A model generated the notes under the pieces. That model had not been told where the DNA came from. It made no database searches and saw only the letters and a list, made by a program, of their open reading frames with translations. From JADLEX01 sp964586775 (GTDB lineage Bacteria; Lernaellota; Lernaellaia; JACKCT01): a DNA stretch of 64,000 nt. The stretch covers positions 15,261-79,260 of the forward strand of contig CAZPJD010000030.1 of the NCBI GenBank assembly GCA_964586775.1. The letters run 5' to 3'. A program made the translations under genes and the position numbers. Shown here piece by piece: positions 7,751-16,133 of this stretch (position 1 is its first letter; each line of letters begins with the position of its first letter).

Positions 7751-9214
7751 TCAGCCGTTCGCGTAGCCCGCGGAAAGGTACGCCGGGCGCATGAGTTCGG
7801 CGAAGGCGCTCGTCAGCGACACCTGATTCACCAGCGTGTCCGCCACCCATCGACGCATGCGCGAACTCGCGAGGTGCCGCGCGATCAATCGCGGGCGCGA
7901 ATAGAACTTTCGATAAGCCCGCCGCAACATGGCGTTCAGGAACTCCTCGCTATACTGCGCGTTGGCTGGGCGGGGCGGCACCGCCGGCACGTCCTTCATG
8001 AGCGTGTAGTCGCGCCAATAATCCCACGTATATCCGTTGAAAAGGGCGCTCTCGTAGTCGGTCGTGGCCGGATTGAGCTGCGTGATCGTGAACGACGCAA
8101 AATCGAGCGGGAGATCGCAGGCAAACTGGAGCGTCGCCTCCATCTCCTCGACGGTTTCGCCTTCGTAGCCGAGCATGAAATAGCCGCGCGTGATGAGCCC
8201 CTCGGACGCGCAGATCTCGATGCCGCGCCGCATCTCGTCGACGGTCACGCTCTTGTTCATCTTTTTCAGGATGCGATCGGTCCCCGCCTCGATACCCACG
8301 TTCACGCCCGTGCACCCCGCGGCTTTGAGCGCCCGCGCGACGGGCCGCGTGATCGTGTCGGCACGGGCGCGGATGTTGAACCCCACCGGCGCGCCGAGGC
8401 CGATGATGGCCTCGCACAGGTCGATCACCCGCTGCGTTCCGATGGTGAAGGTCTCGTCGAAAAACAGGATCTCGCGCGTCTTGAACTCGCGCAGGTGCCA
8501 CGCGATCTCGTCGGCGACGTGCTTTACGGGGCGCTGGCGGAACTTGCCTCCGGCGTATTGCTGCGAGCAGAAGTTGCACTTGAAGGGGCAGCCGCGGCTG
8601 GTCACGAGCGTCGTGAAGGGCGACGGAATCGTGAGCGCCTTGTATCGATCGACGGGTAGCAGGTCGATCGCCGCGAAGGGCAGGTCGCCGAGACGTTTGA
8701 TCGGCGGGGAAGGCGGGTTCTTTTTCACCACGCCCTCGTGCCGATAGACCAGCCCCGACAGGGCGGTCGGATCTTCGCGACGGTCGATCGCACGCACCAG
8801 ATCGGTGAACGCGTATTCGCCTTCGCCGACGATGCCGTAATCGACCTCGGGAAACGTCAGCACCTCCTCGGGGTACACGTCCATCTGCGGCCCGCCGACG
8901 ACCACGACCGCGCGCGGGGCGATGCGCTTGAGGGCCTGAATGGCGCGATAGGTCGAGCGCCAGTTGAGCGTTCCCGACGAAAACCCCGCAACGCCATCGA
9001 AGTTGACGCCGACGCGTTGCGCGAGCTCGTCGGGCGTCGTGTTTTCCACCGTGCCGTCCACGAGGCGAATGGGAAACCCCGCGTCGCGAACGACGGCGGC
9101 GATGTGCGCGATGCCGAGCGGTGGGAACGCCCCGAAAATGTTCGTTTCGAGGGTGCGGTGTTCGCCTTCGTAGCGCTCGTTCGCGCGAATCAGAACGACG
9201 GGTGTCGGATTCAT
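7751..9214 (-). CDS. B12-binding-domain radical SAM protein (BchE/class B type)
   Basis: 487 residues. The N-terminal part (about 1-145) has the cobalamin-binding-fold pattern PPLGIAHIAAVVRDAGF and VVGGPQMDVYPEE...DYGIVGEGEYAF. The radical SAM domain follows, with the 4Fe-4S motif CPFKCNFC (Cys209, 213, 216), then GVNVGIEAGTDRIL and GYFMLGYEGE. A C-terminal extension of about 120 residues is rich in aromatic and basic residues. Such enzymes carry out cobalamin- and SAM-dependent methylations, cyclisations or other radical steps; the substrate cannot be told. It is alone in its transcription unit, convergent with the 7032 lipoprotein and next to the cobalamin locus, whose product it probably needs. 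Confidence 0.88.
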   Translation of the reverse strand: MNPTPVVLIRANERYEGEHRTLETNIFGAFPPLGIAHIAAVVRDAGFPIRLVDGTVENTTPDELAQRVGVNFDGVAGFSSGTLNWRSTYRAIQALKRIAPRAVVVVGGPQMDVYPEEVLTFPEVDYGIVGEGEYAFTDLVRAIDRREDPTALSGLVYRHEGVVKKNPPSPPIKRLGDLPFAAIDLLPVDRYKALTIPSPFTTLVTSRGCPFKCNFCSQQYAGGKFRQRPVKHVADEIAWHLREFKTREILFFDETFTIGTQRVIDLCEAIIGLGAPVGFNIRARADTITRPVARALKAAGCTGVNVGIEAGTDRILKKMNKSVTVDEMRRGIEICASEGLITRGYFMLGYEGETVEEMEATLQFACDLPLDFASFTITQLNPATTDYESALFNGYTWDYWRDYTLMKDVPAVPPRPANAQYSEEFLNAMLRRAYRKFYSRPRLIARHLASSRMRRWVADTLVNQVSLTSAFAELMRPAYLSAGYANG

Positions 9215-9318
9215 CCGAGAACTTTAGCAGATTCGCGCGCCCCAAGTCCCCCGGCGAAATTACGAAATTTCGTTTCCGTGGTGCGGTAGGGGGGGCGATG
9301 ACGCGCGAACGGCGGCGG

Positions 9319-10032
9319 CTATTCGAGGTTGTAGTGCTTTTCGAGCGACGCGATGTAGTCGAAGAAGATCTGCTCGTCGCCGGGGAAGAAGTCCGTGAAT
9401 TGGACGTTGAAGCCCGCGCGGGTGCCCATCGCGACGGCCTCCTCGACGCTGATCCGGCCGATCACCTTGGCCCGGGCGCGGATGATCTCCATGATGTCGA
9501 TGTTTAGAATGTGCAGATCGACTTCGTCCCGATCCTGGGGAATCTTCGAGGCCGAGATGAACATGCCGTGGCGGCTGAGATTGGCCGTCAGGAACTCGCC
9601 GTCCTCGTGCGCGCCGTCGACCGACACGCGAAAGGATTTCGAGAAGCGCGGCTCGCGACGCTTGCCGAGGATGTCGCGCTCCAGATCGCCGAGTCGAACG
9701 CGATCCTCGAGCGGCAGGTCGACGAACTCGATCCCCATCTCGAAGACGCCTTCACGGCGGGGCCCGGCCGGGAGATAATCGCTCCAACGCACCCGACCGC
9801 GCAGATTCCACAGATCGCCGGATTCCTCGGGATTTTTGAGTTGGATCTGCACCACCGCGCCGGGACGAAAGACGTTGTGGGCGCAAACGACGAGGCCGTT
9901 GGAGGAGATGTTTTTGACCGCGCCGATGTGCCGGAACTTGCGCGCCCCGAACAGCACGGAGAGATGGCTGGGGGCGGCCGAAGCGTCTTCGGTGGGGCTG
10001 GCGGCGAACATGGGATTTCCATCCGCGGGCAT
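9319..10032 (-). CDS. Protein with two PilZ-like domains
   Basis: 237 residues with two PilZ-type beta-barrels in tandem. The first (about 22-115) has VKNISSNGLVV, matching the (D/N)xSxxG half of the c-di-GMP motif, but no clear RxxxR. The second (about 123-225) has both halves: KRREPRF (RxxxR) and ANLSRHGMFI. It is therefore a plausible cyclic-di-GMP effector with one functional site. No signal peptide or membrane segment is seen. The ATG at 10032 lacks a good ribosome site; ATG 10011 is an alternative with slightly better spacing. Confidence 0.83.
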   Translation of the reverse strand: MPADGNPMFAASPTEDASAAPSHLSVLFGARKFRHIGAVKNISSNGLVVCAHNVFRPGAVVQIQLKNPEESGDLWNLRGRVRWSDYLPAGPRREGVFEMGIEFVDLPLEDRVRLGDLERDILGKRREPRFSKSFRVSVDGAHEDGEFLTANLSRHGMFISASKIPQDRDEVDLHILNIDIMEIIRARAKVIGRISVEEAVAMGTRAGFNVQFTDFFPGDEQIFFDYIASLEKHYNLE

Positions 10033-10251
10033 GAGCGAAAAAACCGAAAAAGAGCCTCACCCTTATGCCGAAATCCGTAGCGCGATTCAAGGGCGTTTTT
10101 CACATGGCTCGCAATTTCACCGTCGGTTTTTTTGGGCGTCGAAAATTCGGAAAAATGCTTTAATATCGGGCTCTTATGTCACTATTTTTCGCCGAACGGG
10201 AACGAGGCGACGCCGCGAAACGTATTACATGGTGCGATAACCGGAAACCCG

Positions 10252-10281
10252 CCTAGAATTAGTTCTAGGGGTTTCTAGAAA
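10252..10281 (+). promoter_or_regulatory. Tandem palindromes, likely operator of the arsenosugar-type operon
   Basis: CCTAGAATTAGTTCTAGG (10252-10269) is an inverted repeat with 7-bp arms, followed at once by the perfect palindrome TTTCTAGAAA (10272-10281). CTAGAA/TTCTAG half-sites thus occur four times in 30 bases, only 5 bases before the GGAGG ribosome site of the first gene. The placement fits a repressor site or an RNA hairpin that would control the operon. Confidence 0.55.
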
Positions 10282-10297
10282 TAGTTGGAGGACACGC

Positions 10298-10627
10298 ATG
10301 TCGTATTACCGTCACGAGCACCTCGAAGGCTTCGCGCGGATCGCCAAGGGCCAGCCCGACCTGGGGCGAAAGTTCTTCGACTACTACGGCGCGGTCTTCG
10401 CCGATGGCGCGCTCAGCGCCCGCGAAAAGGCGCTGATCGCGCTCGCCGTCGCGCACGCCGTGCAGTGCCCGTATTGCATCGATGCGTATACCACCGAGAG
10501 TCTGCAAAAGGGCGCCGATCTGGAGCAGATGACCGAGGCGTTGCACGTTGCGGTCGCCATTCGCGGCGGGGCGTCGCTCGTCCACGGCATGCAGATGCTG
10601 GAGCAGGTCGAAAAGTCCTCGATGTAG
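10298..10627 (+). CDS. AhpD/carboxymuconolactone decarboxylase-like protein associated with ArsS
   Basis: 109-residue small helical protein of the CMD/AhpD superfamily. The pattern LSAREKALIALAVAHAV followed by QCPYCIDAYTTES contains the redox CxxC and a His-like acid pair typical of AhpD active sites. I recall a subgroup annotated as an arsenosugar-biosynthesis-associated peroxidase-like protein that sits directly before arsS, as here (82 bases upstream of ArsS). It may handle thiol or peroxide chemistry for the arsenic pathway; the exact role is unknown. It has a strong GGAGG ribosome site and palindromic control region upstream. Confidence 0.85.
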   Translation: MSYYRHEHLEGFARIAKGQPDLGRKFFDYYGAVFADGALSAREKALIALAVAHAVQCPYCIDAYTTESLQKGADLEQMTEALHVAVAIRGGASLVHGMQMLEQVEKSSM

Positions 10628-10709
10628 GCGGTCGGCCTCTCGCGCACGCGGGTCTGGCCGCGGCGTGCGAAGTTGCGCTATTGATGCGTGATCCCAAGGA
10701 GCGTGGGTG

Positions 10710-11849
10710 ATGCCGAGCGAAACCGCGCAGGCTGCGAAGCGCAATGAGGACACGGCGCATTTCGAGCGCGCGGACGATTCCGCGCGCAGGTTGCTGAGTC
10801 TTGTGCGCCGGGAGTCGCCGCTCGCGTCGCCCGCCGTACAACTTCGAGCGCTCGCCGGCGTGAGCGCCGTGGACGCCGACGGGCGCGACGCGGACTTCGA
10901 ACAATCGCTGGCGGTGATTGGTCAATCGCCGCTGACGCCCGCGCCGCTCGAAGTCTTCCAGATCAATGTCGGACGCCTGTGCAACATGACGTGCCGCCAT
11001 TGTCACGTCGATGCCGGGCCGGATCGCACGAGCGAGGTGATGGATCGCGAGACGATCGACGCCTGCCTTGCGGCGCTCGACCGCACCGAATGCCACACGG
11101 TCGATATTACCGGAGGCGCGCCGGAGCTGAATCCGCATTTCCGCCATCTTGTTGGTGAGTGCGTCCGGCGCGGCAAGCACGTGATCGACCGATGCAATCT
11201 CACGATCCTGCTCCAACCTGGTTACCGGGACTTGCCCGAGTGGCTCGCCGAGCGCGGCGTCGAGGTCGTGTGTTCGCTTCCGCACGTGCGTCGATCGGGA
11301 ACCGACTCGCAGCGCGGCACGGGGACCTTCGAGCGATCGATCGAGGCGCTGCGCCTTTTGAACGAAGCGGGTTACGGCCACGGCGATCCGCGTCGCGTGC
11401 TGACGCTCATGGCCAATCCCATCGGGGCGTTTCTCGCGCCGCCGCAGGCGTCGATGGAACGCGAGTGGAAGACCGAACTCGCAAGAAACTACGATGTGCG
11501 TTTTGACCGCCTCATCGCTCTCAACAACATGCCGATCTCGCGTTTTCTGGAATGGCTCATCGAATCCGAAAACCTGAACAGCTACATGAAGCGGTTGGTG
11601 TCGGCGTTCAATCCGGCGACGATCGACGGACTGATGTGTCGCAACACCATCTCGGTTTCGTGGGACGGCCGCGTCTTCGACTGCGACTTCAACCAGATGC
11701 TCGACCTCGAGTCGGCCGCGCCGGGGCGGTTCGCGCACATCCGCGACTTCGATCCCGTCGCCTTTGCCTTCCGGCGAATCGTTACGGCGCGGCACTGCTA
11801 CGGTTGCACCGCCGGGTGCGGAAGCTCGTGCGGGGGCGCGACCGCGTGA
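10710..11849 (+). CDS. arsS: Arsenosugar biosynthesis radical SAM protein ArsS-like (Cys form)
   Basis: 379 residues. The radical SAM motif CNMTCRHC is at Cys91, 95, 98, followed by HVDAGPDR, DITGGAPELN and RCNLTIL, characteristic of the ArsS family. The C-terminal domain has FDCDFNQML and ends in CYGCTAGCGSSCGG; in many relatives one of these late positions is selenocysteine, whereas here no in-frame TGA is used. Known ArsS converts dimethylated arsenic to a 5'-deoxyadenosyl arsenical that leads to arsenosugars. The start ATG 10710 has AAGGAG 8 bases upstream; GTG 10707 is also possible. It lies between the CMD-like gene and an outer membrane protein gene that overlaps its stop. Confidence 0.86.
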   Translation: MPSETAQAAKRNEDTAHFERADDSARRLLSLVRRESPLASPAVQLRALAGVSAVDADGRDADFEQSLAVIGQSPLTPAPLEVFQINVGRLCNMTCRHCHVDAGPDRTSEVMDRETIDACLAALDRTECHTVDITGGAPELNPHFRHLVGECVRRGKHVIDRCNLTILLQPGYRDLPEWLAERGVEVVCSLPHVRRSGTDSQRGTGTFERSIEALRLLNEAGYGHGDPRRVLTLMANPIGAFLAPPQASMEREWKTELARNYDVRFDRLIALNNMPISRFLEWLIESENLNSYMKRLVSAFNPATIDGLMCRNTISVSWDGRVFDCDFNQMLDLESAAPGRFAHIRDFDPVAFAFRRIVTARHCYGCTAGCGSSCGGATA

Positions 11850-13084
11850 TCAGCCGCGCGACGCATCTGGCGCTGGCCCTCGTGTTTTTCGCCACGGGCT
11901 TCGTTGCGCCGATCCCCGCCCGGGGCGACGAGGGCACGGTCGGTTGGACCGCGCGCCCCGTCGGGGAGTTCGCCGCGCGTTGGCGCGGAAACTGGACTCC
12001 TTGGTACGAGAGCTGGCACGAGCGACACCATCGGCAGGGCGAAAGTCATTTCGAATTCGATCGGGCGATCATCGGCGTGGCGGCGGAAGACGGCGAGCGA
12101 ATCGACTCGCGTATCGCGTTCGTCGCCGAGTCCGAGACCGCGACCGAGTTCACGGGCGAACGTCTGCCTTGGGGCGAGCGGGACGAGGAGAGGACGGTCG
12201 TGCGGCCCATTGCGGCGTGGGCGGGCGTGACGTGGTACCCCGCGATTCGAACCGAGGCCGGGGTCGTGCCGACGGGGTGGATTGCCTTCGCGAACGAAAC
12301 CTATCGACGTCGATTCGTCGAAAAGACGGGCTATGAACTTTGGCTCTACCGCCGCGCGCCGCTGCGTAAGGGCTTCGTCGCCACGGAGGACCGGGCCGAG
12401 ATTCGCCCGGTGAGCGTTCCCGAAGGCCGCCCCGTGGAGTCGGATGTCGGGATCGCGGTGGGCGGGGAATCGCCATTCGGCTACCTCGGCTACCGCGCGG
12501 GCATCTATGCGGGCGAGGGGTTACGCGAATATGAACGGGGGCTGGGTTCGGCCGCGGATTTGCGCGTGACGCTCGCGCCGTTTGCGCGGATCGACAAACT
12601 CGCCGGGCTCACCTTGAGCGGTTACGCATGGGGCGAAGAGATCGACGCCGAAGCGGGCGAAACCCTCGCGCGCCTTTCGGCCATGGCGCACTACCGGGGC
12701 GTGCGCGCCGACGGCCGGCGCATCGACGTCGCCTTCGAGGCGCACAATCAGTTTTATGAACCGCATGACGACGCGGTCGGCGAGAAAATCCACGCCTCGC
12801 TGTTTTCGATGTGGTGCGACATCGACGTCGCGCGACGCACCGCGTTCATCGGGCGCTACGACCACTTCGACCCCGATCGCCGGAACGGACTTTCGGGGAG
12901 CGGATATCGCGACGAACGTTCGATGTTCCTGCTCGGCGCGGCCTATGACTTGAGCGATGCGCTTTCGATCGCGTTCGACATGCGTTTCGTGAGTCACCGG
13001 GCCGAGATCTTCACAGCGGATGGCGAGACGCGAATTCCCAAGCCCGAGGCGCTGCCCTACGCGCAAATCGGAATGGCGTTTTAG
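11846..13084 (+). CDS. Predicted outer membrane beta-barrel protein
   Basis: 412 residues beginning with GTG at 11846, which overlaps the arsS stop (GTGA). The N-terminus is a signal peptide (THLALALVFFATGFV, then APIPARGDE). The rest alternates short aromatic, amphipathic strands such as EFAARWRGNWTPWYESW, FGYLGYRAGIYAG and RTAFIGRYDHFDPD. It ends in AQIGMAF with a terminal Phe, as outer-membrane barrel proteins do for BAM recognition. No known porin family is recognised. Coupling to arsS suggests a role in moving arsenic compounds or a surface function, but this is inference. Confidence 0.72.
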   Translation: MISRATHLALALVFFATGFVAPIPARGDEGTVGWTARPVGEFAARWRGNWTPWYESWHERHHRQGESHFEFDRAIIGVAAEDGERIDSRIAFVAESETATEFTGERLPWGERDEERTVVRPIAAWAGVTWYPAIRTEAGVVPTGWIAFANETYRRRFVEKTGYELWLYRRAPLRKGFVATEDRAEIRPVSVPEGRPVESDVGIAVGGESPFGYLGYRAGIYAGEGLREYERGLGSAADLRVTLAPFARIDKLAGLTLSGYAWGEEIDAEAGETLARLSAMAHYRGVRADGRRIDVAFEAHNQFYEPHDDAVGEKIHASLFSMWCDIDVARRTAFIGRYDHFDPDRRNGLSGSGYRDERSMFLLGAAYDLSDALSIAFDMRFVSHRAEIFTADGETRIPKPEALPYAQIGMAF

Positions 13085-13094
13085 TCGCGGGGCC

Positions 13095-14591
13095 TTAGCA
13101 GCCGCAAGAACCGGCGTCGTCGCCCTCGGAAGATTCGCCCGCGTCGCTCGCGTCATCCGCGCTTGGCGTCGCGTCGTCATCGGCGTCGTCATCGCCGATC
13201 GCGTCGTCGTCATCAGCCGCGCTGTCATCGTCCGCAGCGTCGTCATCCGTCGCGTCGTCATCCGTCACGTCATCGTCGGTCACGTCGTCGTCGGTGTCGT
13301 CATCCGGCGCGTCGTCGTCCGTGTCGTCGTCGCCCTCGACAAACAACTCCTCGAAATCGTACCAGACGTGATTGCTGGCCGGGTCGTTGTCGAAGTCGGA
13401 CCACAGCGACAACCCGACGCGAAGCTGCTCGGGCAGGAAGATCATCGAGTAGAACGTGACGTTGATCTGCGGAACGCCGGCGTTTCGGTCGAGGAAGTCC
13501 CACAAGTTCGCCACGCTTGCCGCGTGCCCATACGTCTCATTGATGAGCTTTTCGTCGAAGACGTAGCGGATCTGGTGGAAGGTCTGCCGGACGGGCAGCA
13601 GCTTGTCCTCCCAGTTGAGCGACAACTGCATGTCGGGCGCGAGGTTCGGGTCGTCCGCGGGAAACCGCGACGCGCGTATGAGGTTGTTGATCTCCAAAAC
13701 GGCCGAGGGCGGATTCGTTCGATTCGCGGGTCCAAAAGCCTGGAGGATCGCGGGAGCGTATTGGCGGACGCCTTCGAAATGCTCGTGGATGTCGAAGATA
13801 TCGTTCTTGCCGTCGTCGTTTCCGTCGGCCGCCGCGAGCGCTTTTCGCGTTTCGTGAATGCCGAGCACGATGCCCGGATCGAGGTTCATATTCGCGCGGT
13901 CGATGACGATCGAACCCCGGTTGACGAAGAGCCCGACGCCCGACTCGTTGAGCCCTGCCATCACGCCGAGAAAGCCCGGGAAGACCACGGAGACATACCG
14001 CTGACGGTCGGGATCGGACGGCTCGTACGCGACGACGAGGCCGTGCGTCCCCGCGAAATGCAGCGTCGTTTCGTCACCCACGAGCACGAAATCGCTATTA
14101 TGTGCGACGGCCATCTGCCCGCCGATTGCCGGATCGTCCGCCGTGGCGTCGCCCCACGCGGCCCAGGTGGCGCATTGCAGCCCGGCGAGTTCGCGAAGCG
14201 CGGTGAAGGCGACGATGTCCCCCGCGTTCAGGTCGCGACCGAGCGACGGGACGTACGTGTCGGCCCCGGCGTCGATCAAGCCGTCGAACATCCCCTGCGC
14301 CTCGTCCAAAAGTTCGGGATCGAGGTCGAAGGTGTCGAAGATGAACGCGCGCTCGTCGTTGAACTTCTGTGTCGTGTACATGGGCCCGGGCAGGCCGTAT
14401 ACGCCCATGATGTCGACAATCTCCTGCCCGAGCAGGAAGCCGTGCGCGTATCCCATCTCGTAGTCGGTGCCCCAGACGTGCAGGACGCGCTGACCCTTGT
14501 CCGTCGAACGCAGCGATCCGTTCACGGCCGGAGACTCGGCCGGGAGCGCGGCGATCAGCAGCAAGGCGAGAACGGCGACGCGAAGCTTCAA
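13095..14591 (-). CDS. Exported C45-type NTN hydrolase with Asp-rich C-terminal tail
   Basis: 498 residues with a Sec signal peptide (MKLRVAVLALLLIAALPAES). The catalytic region resembles the acyl-CoA:6-aminopenicillanate acyltransferase/C45 peptidase family. LQCATWAAWGDAT supplies the candidate autoproteolytic nucleophile Cys140, and AHNSDFVL and GLNESGVGLFVNRGS follow in the expected order. Such enzymes cleave or transfer acyl groups from amides. After about residue 425 the protein turns into a tail of repeated TDDD/ADDD units and ends GDDAGSCGC. In neighbours this acidic segment follows the lipobox; here it is at the C-terminus with a cysteine pair, hinting at a different attachment or metal-binding role. 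Substrate unknown. Confidence 0.8.
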   Translation of the reverse strand: MKLRVAVLALLLIAALPAESPAVNGSLRSTDKGQRVLHVWGTDYEMGYAHGFLLGQEIVDIMGVYGLPGPMYTTQKFNDERAFIFDTFDLDPELLDEAQGMFDGLIDAGADTYVPSLGRDLNAGDIVAFTALRELAGLQCATWAAWGDATADDPAIGGQMAVAHNSDFVLVGDETTLHFAGTHGLVVAYEPSDPDRQRYVSVVFPGFLGVMAGLNESGVGLFVNRGSIVIDRANMNLDPGIVLGIHETRKALAAADGNDDGKNDIFDIHEHFEGVRQYAPAILQAFGPANRTNPPSAVLEINNLIRASRFPADDPNLAPDMQLSLNWEDKLLPVRQTFHQIRYVFDEKLINETYGHAASVANLWDFLDRNAGVPQINVTFYSMIFLPEQLRVGLSLWSDFDNDPASNHVWYDFEELFVEGDDDTDDDAPDDDTDDDVTDDDVTDDDATDDDAADDDSAADDDDAIGDDDADDDATPSADDASDAGESSEGDDAGSCGC

Positions 14592-14658
14592 ACCGAGCCT
14601 TCCATATCAAGAGCGTGCACAGTTTAACAAGATCCAGCGCGCAGGACCATGAAGCACG

Positions 14659-15987
14659 TCAGGATTCGGTGATATACATCCAGTTTACGCACATCTCGTC
14701 GTGCGTTCCCTCGCCGTAGACGGTGGTGTCCGTTTCGCCCGACGTGTCGTATCCGCAGGTCAGGCGAAGCGTATCCCCGCCGCGCATCTCGATTGGCTCC
14801 GAGTACATGGCGAAGGCGTGCCAGTGGAAATCCCAACGAGGAACGTCCACCAAGCAGCTCGAATCGCCGCCGCGAATCAGCTCGAGGTGCTGCGTCGCCC
14901 CGAGCAGGTGCATGTGGGGGACGACGCCCCACAGCTTCACATCCGGCACCTCCCCGGGGATCGTGTACTCGTAGGTCTGCTCGATCAGGTCCTCGCCGGG
15001 CGGCAGATTGAGGTCGAAGTTCGAAAGCGTGTAGATCACGCCCTCCCGCTCCACCGATTCCTCGAGCGTGAGATCCATGCGGGTGCGGTCGGGTAGGGCG
15101 CCGTTTTCGAGGTTGTAGTGCACCTGCAGGATCACGCCGAGGTCGGCTACGATCCGCAGCCCCGAGTTGTCGGGCAGCGTCTGCGCACCCATCCCGGGGA
15201 ACCACAGGCCCATGAAGTGCGCGTCGCCCACGCCCGGCCCGCCAAAACAGCGGTAGCCCGGCCCGGGCTCGGCCACGTCGTTTGCGATCCCCATCGCGAG
15301 TTCGTCGTAGGTCAGGATGCGGTAAAGCGCGACGTGATGCACCACGCGCGGCTCGCCGGGGACGATTTGATAAGCGGTCGCGAATCGGTCAGCGGGAAGG
15401 TCTGGACGCAAAACGAAACACCGATACTCGTCGTCGGCGTGTTCACCTTCGCCCTGCGGCAAGTAGTCCGCGCCGATGTCGAGGGAGAGGTCCACTCGGT
15501 CCAGCGTCGGCGGTGTCGCCGGTTCGCCGGGGTCCGACCACTCTCCCTCCCAGGAACCCGCATCCACCCACGCGCCGATGGTTTCGATTTCGTCGTCCGC
15601 GAGCCACAGAGCGTTGGAATACGTGTTGCACTCGCCGGAATTGTCGAGATTCCACGGCGGCATTTCGCGATCCGCGGTCGCCGATTTGATCGACGCGGCG
15701 TGCGGCAGCACCTCGTCATACGTGCCGAGCGGCATCGGGGCGATTCCGCCATCCACGTGGCAGGAGAGGCAGTTTTTCGTCAGGATCGGTGCGACGTCTT
15801 GCCAATAGGTCGGCGCACCGAGGGGCGGGCCGGTGGTGTCGTCGTCCGCCTGGCCATCGTCATCGTCCGGTTCGCTCGAAGCGTCGGAGTCGTCATCGTC
15901 CCCCGATTCGCACGAGCCTCCGGCAACCGCACAGACAAACGTCGTGGCAAGGATCAGAATGGCATATCGATCCGGGGCGCTTCGCAC
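14659..15987 (-). CDS. Lipoprotein with c-type heme motif and PHM-like copper type II monooxygenase domains
   Basis: 442 residues, GTG start with GAGGA 7 bases upstream. The signal peptide ends in AGGSC and an Asp-rich linker follows. A short cytochrome-like segment has CLSCH (Cys73, Cys76, His77) and downstream REMPPW, a likely axial Met. Residues from about 165 on match the ascorbate-dependent copper type II monooxygenase fold: His217-His218 (VVHHVALY), His290 (VHYN), His358 and His360 (PHMHLLG) and Met432 (DEMCVNW). These six positions correspond to the two copper sites of peptidylglycine hydroxylating monooxygenase. The heme may feed electrons to the copper centres. Substrate unknown. Confidence 0.82.
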   Translation of the reverse strand: MRSAPDRYAILILATTFVCAVAGGSCESGDDDDSDASSEPDDDDGQADDDTTGPPLGAPTYWQDVAPILTKNCLSCHVDGGIAPMPLGTYDEVLPHAASIKSATADREMPPWNLDNSGECNTYSNALWLADDEIETIGAWVDAGSWEGEWSDPGEPATPPTLDRVDLSLDIGADYLPQGEGEHADDEYRCFVLRPDLPADRFATAYQIVPGEPRVVHHVALYRILTYDELAMGIANDVAEPGPGYRCFGGPGVGDAHFMGLWFPGMGAQTLPDNSGLRIVADLGVILQVHYNLENGALPDRTRMDLTLEESVEREGVIYTLSNFDLNLPPGEDLIEQTYEYTIPGEVPDVKLWGVVPHMHLLGATQHLELIRGGDSSCLVDVPRWDFHWHAFAMYSEPIEMRGGDTLRLTCGYDTSGETDTTVYGEGTHDEMCVNWMYITES

Positions 15988-16133
15988 GTCGGTTCCTCAA
16001 CGCATGAACATCGAATGAGCCCTGTTTAGGGCAGGCGACGCGGTGGGTCAATCGAAGCGGCGGCGTCGAGCCGACCGTGCTTGCCAGTGAGCGGGCGAAT
16101 GGCTTAGATTTCCCCACTTACGGATTGGGACCG

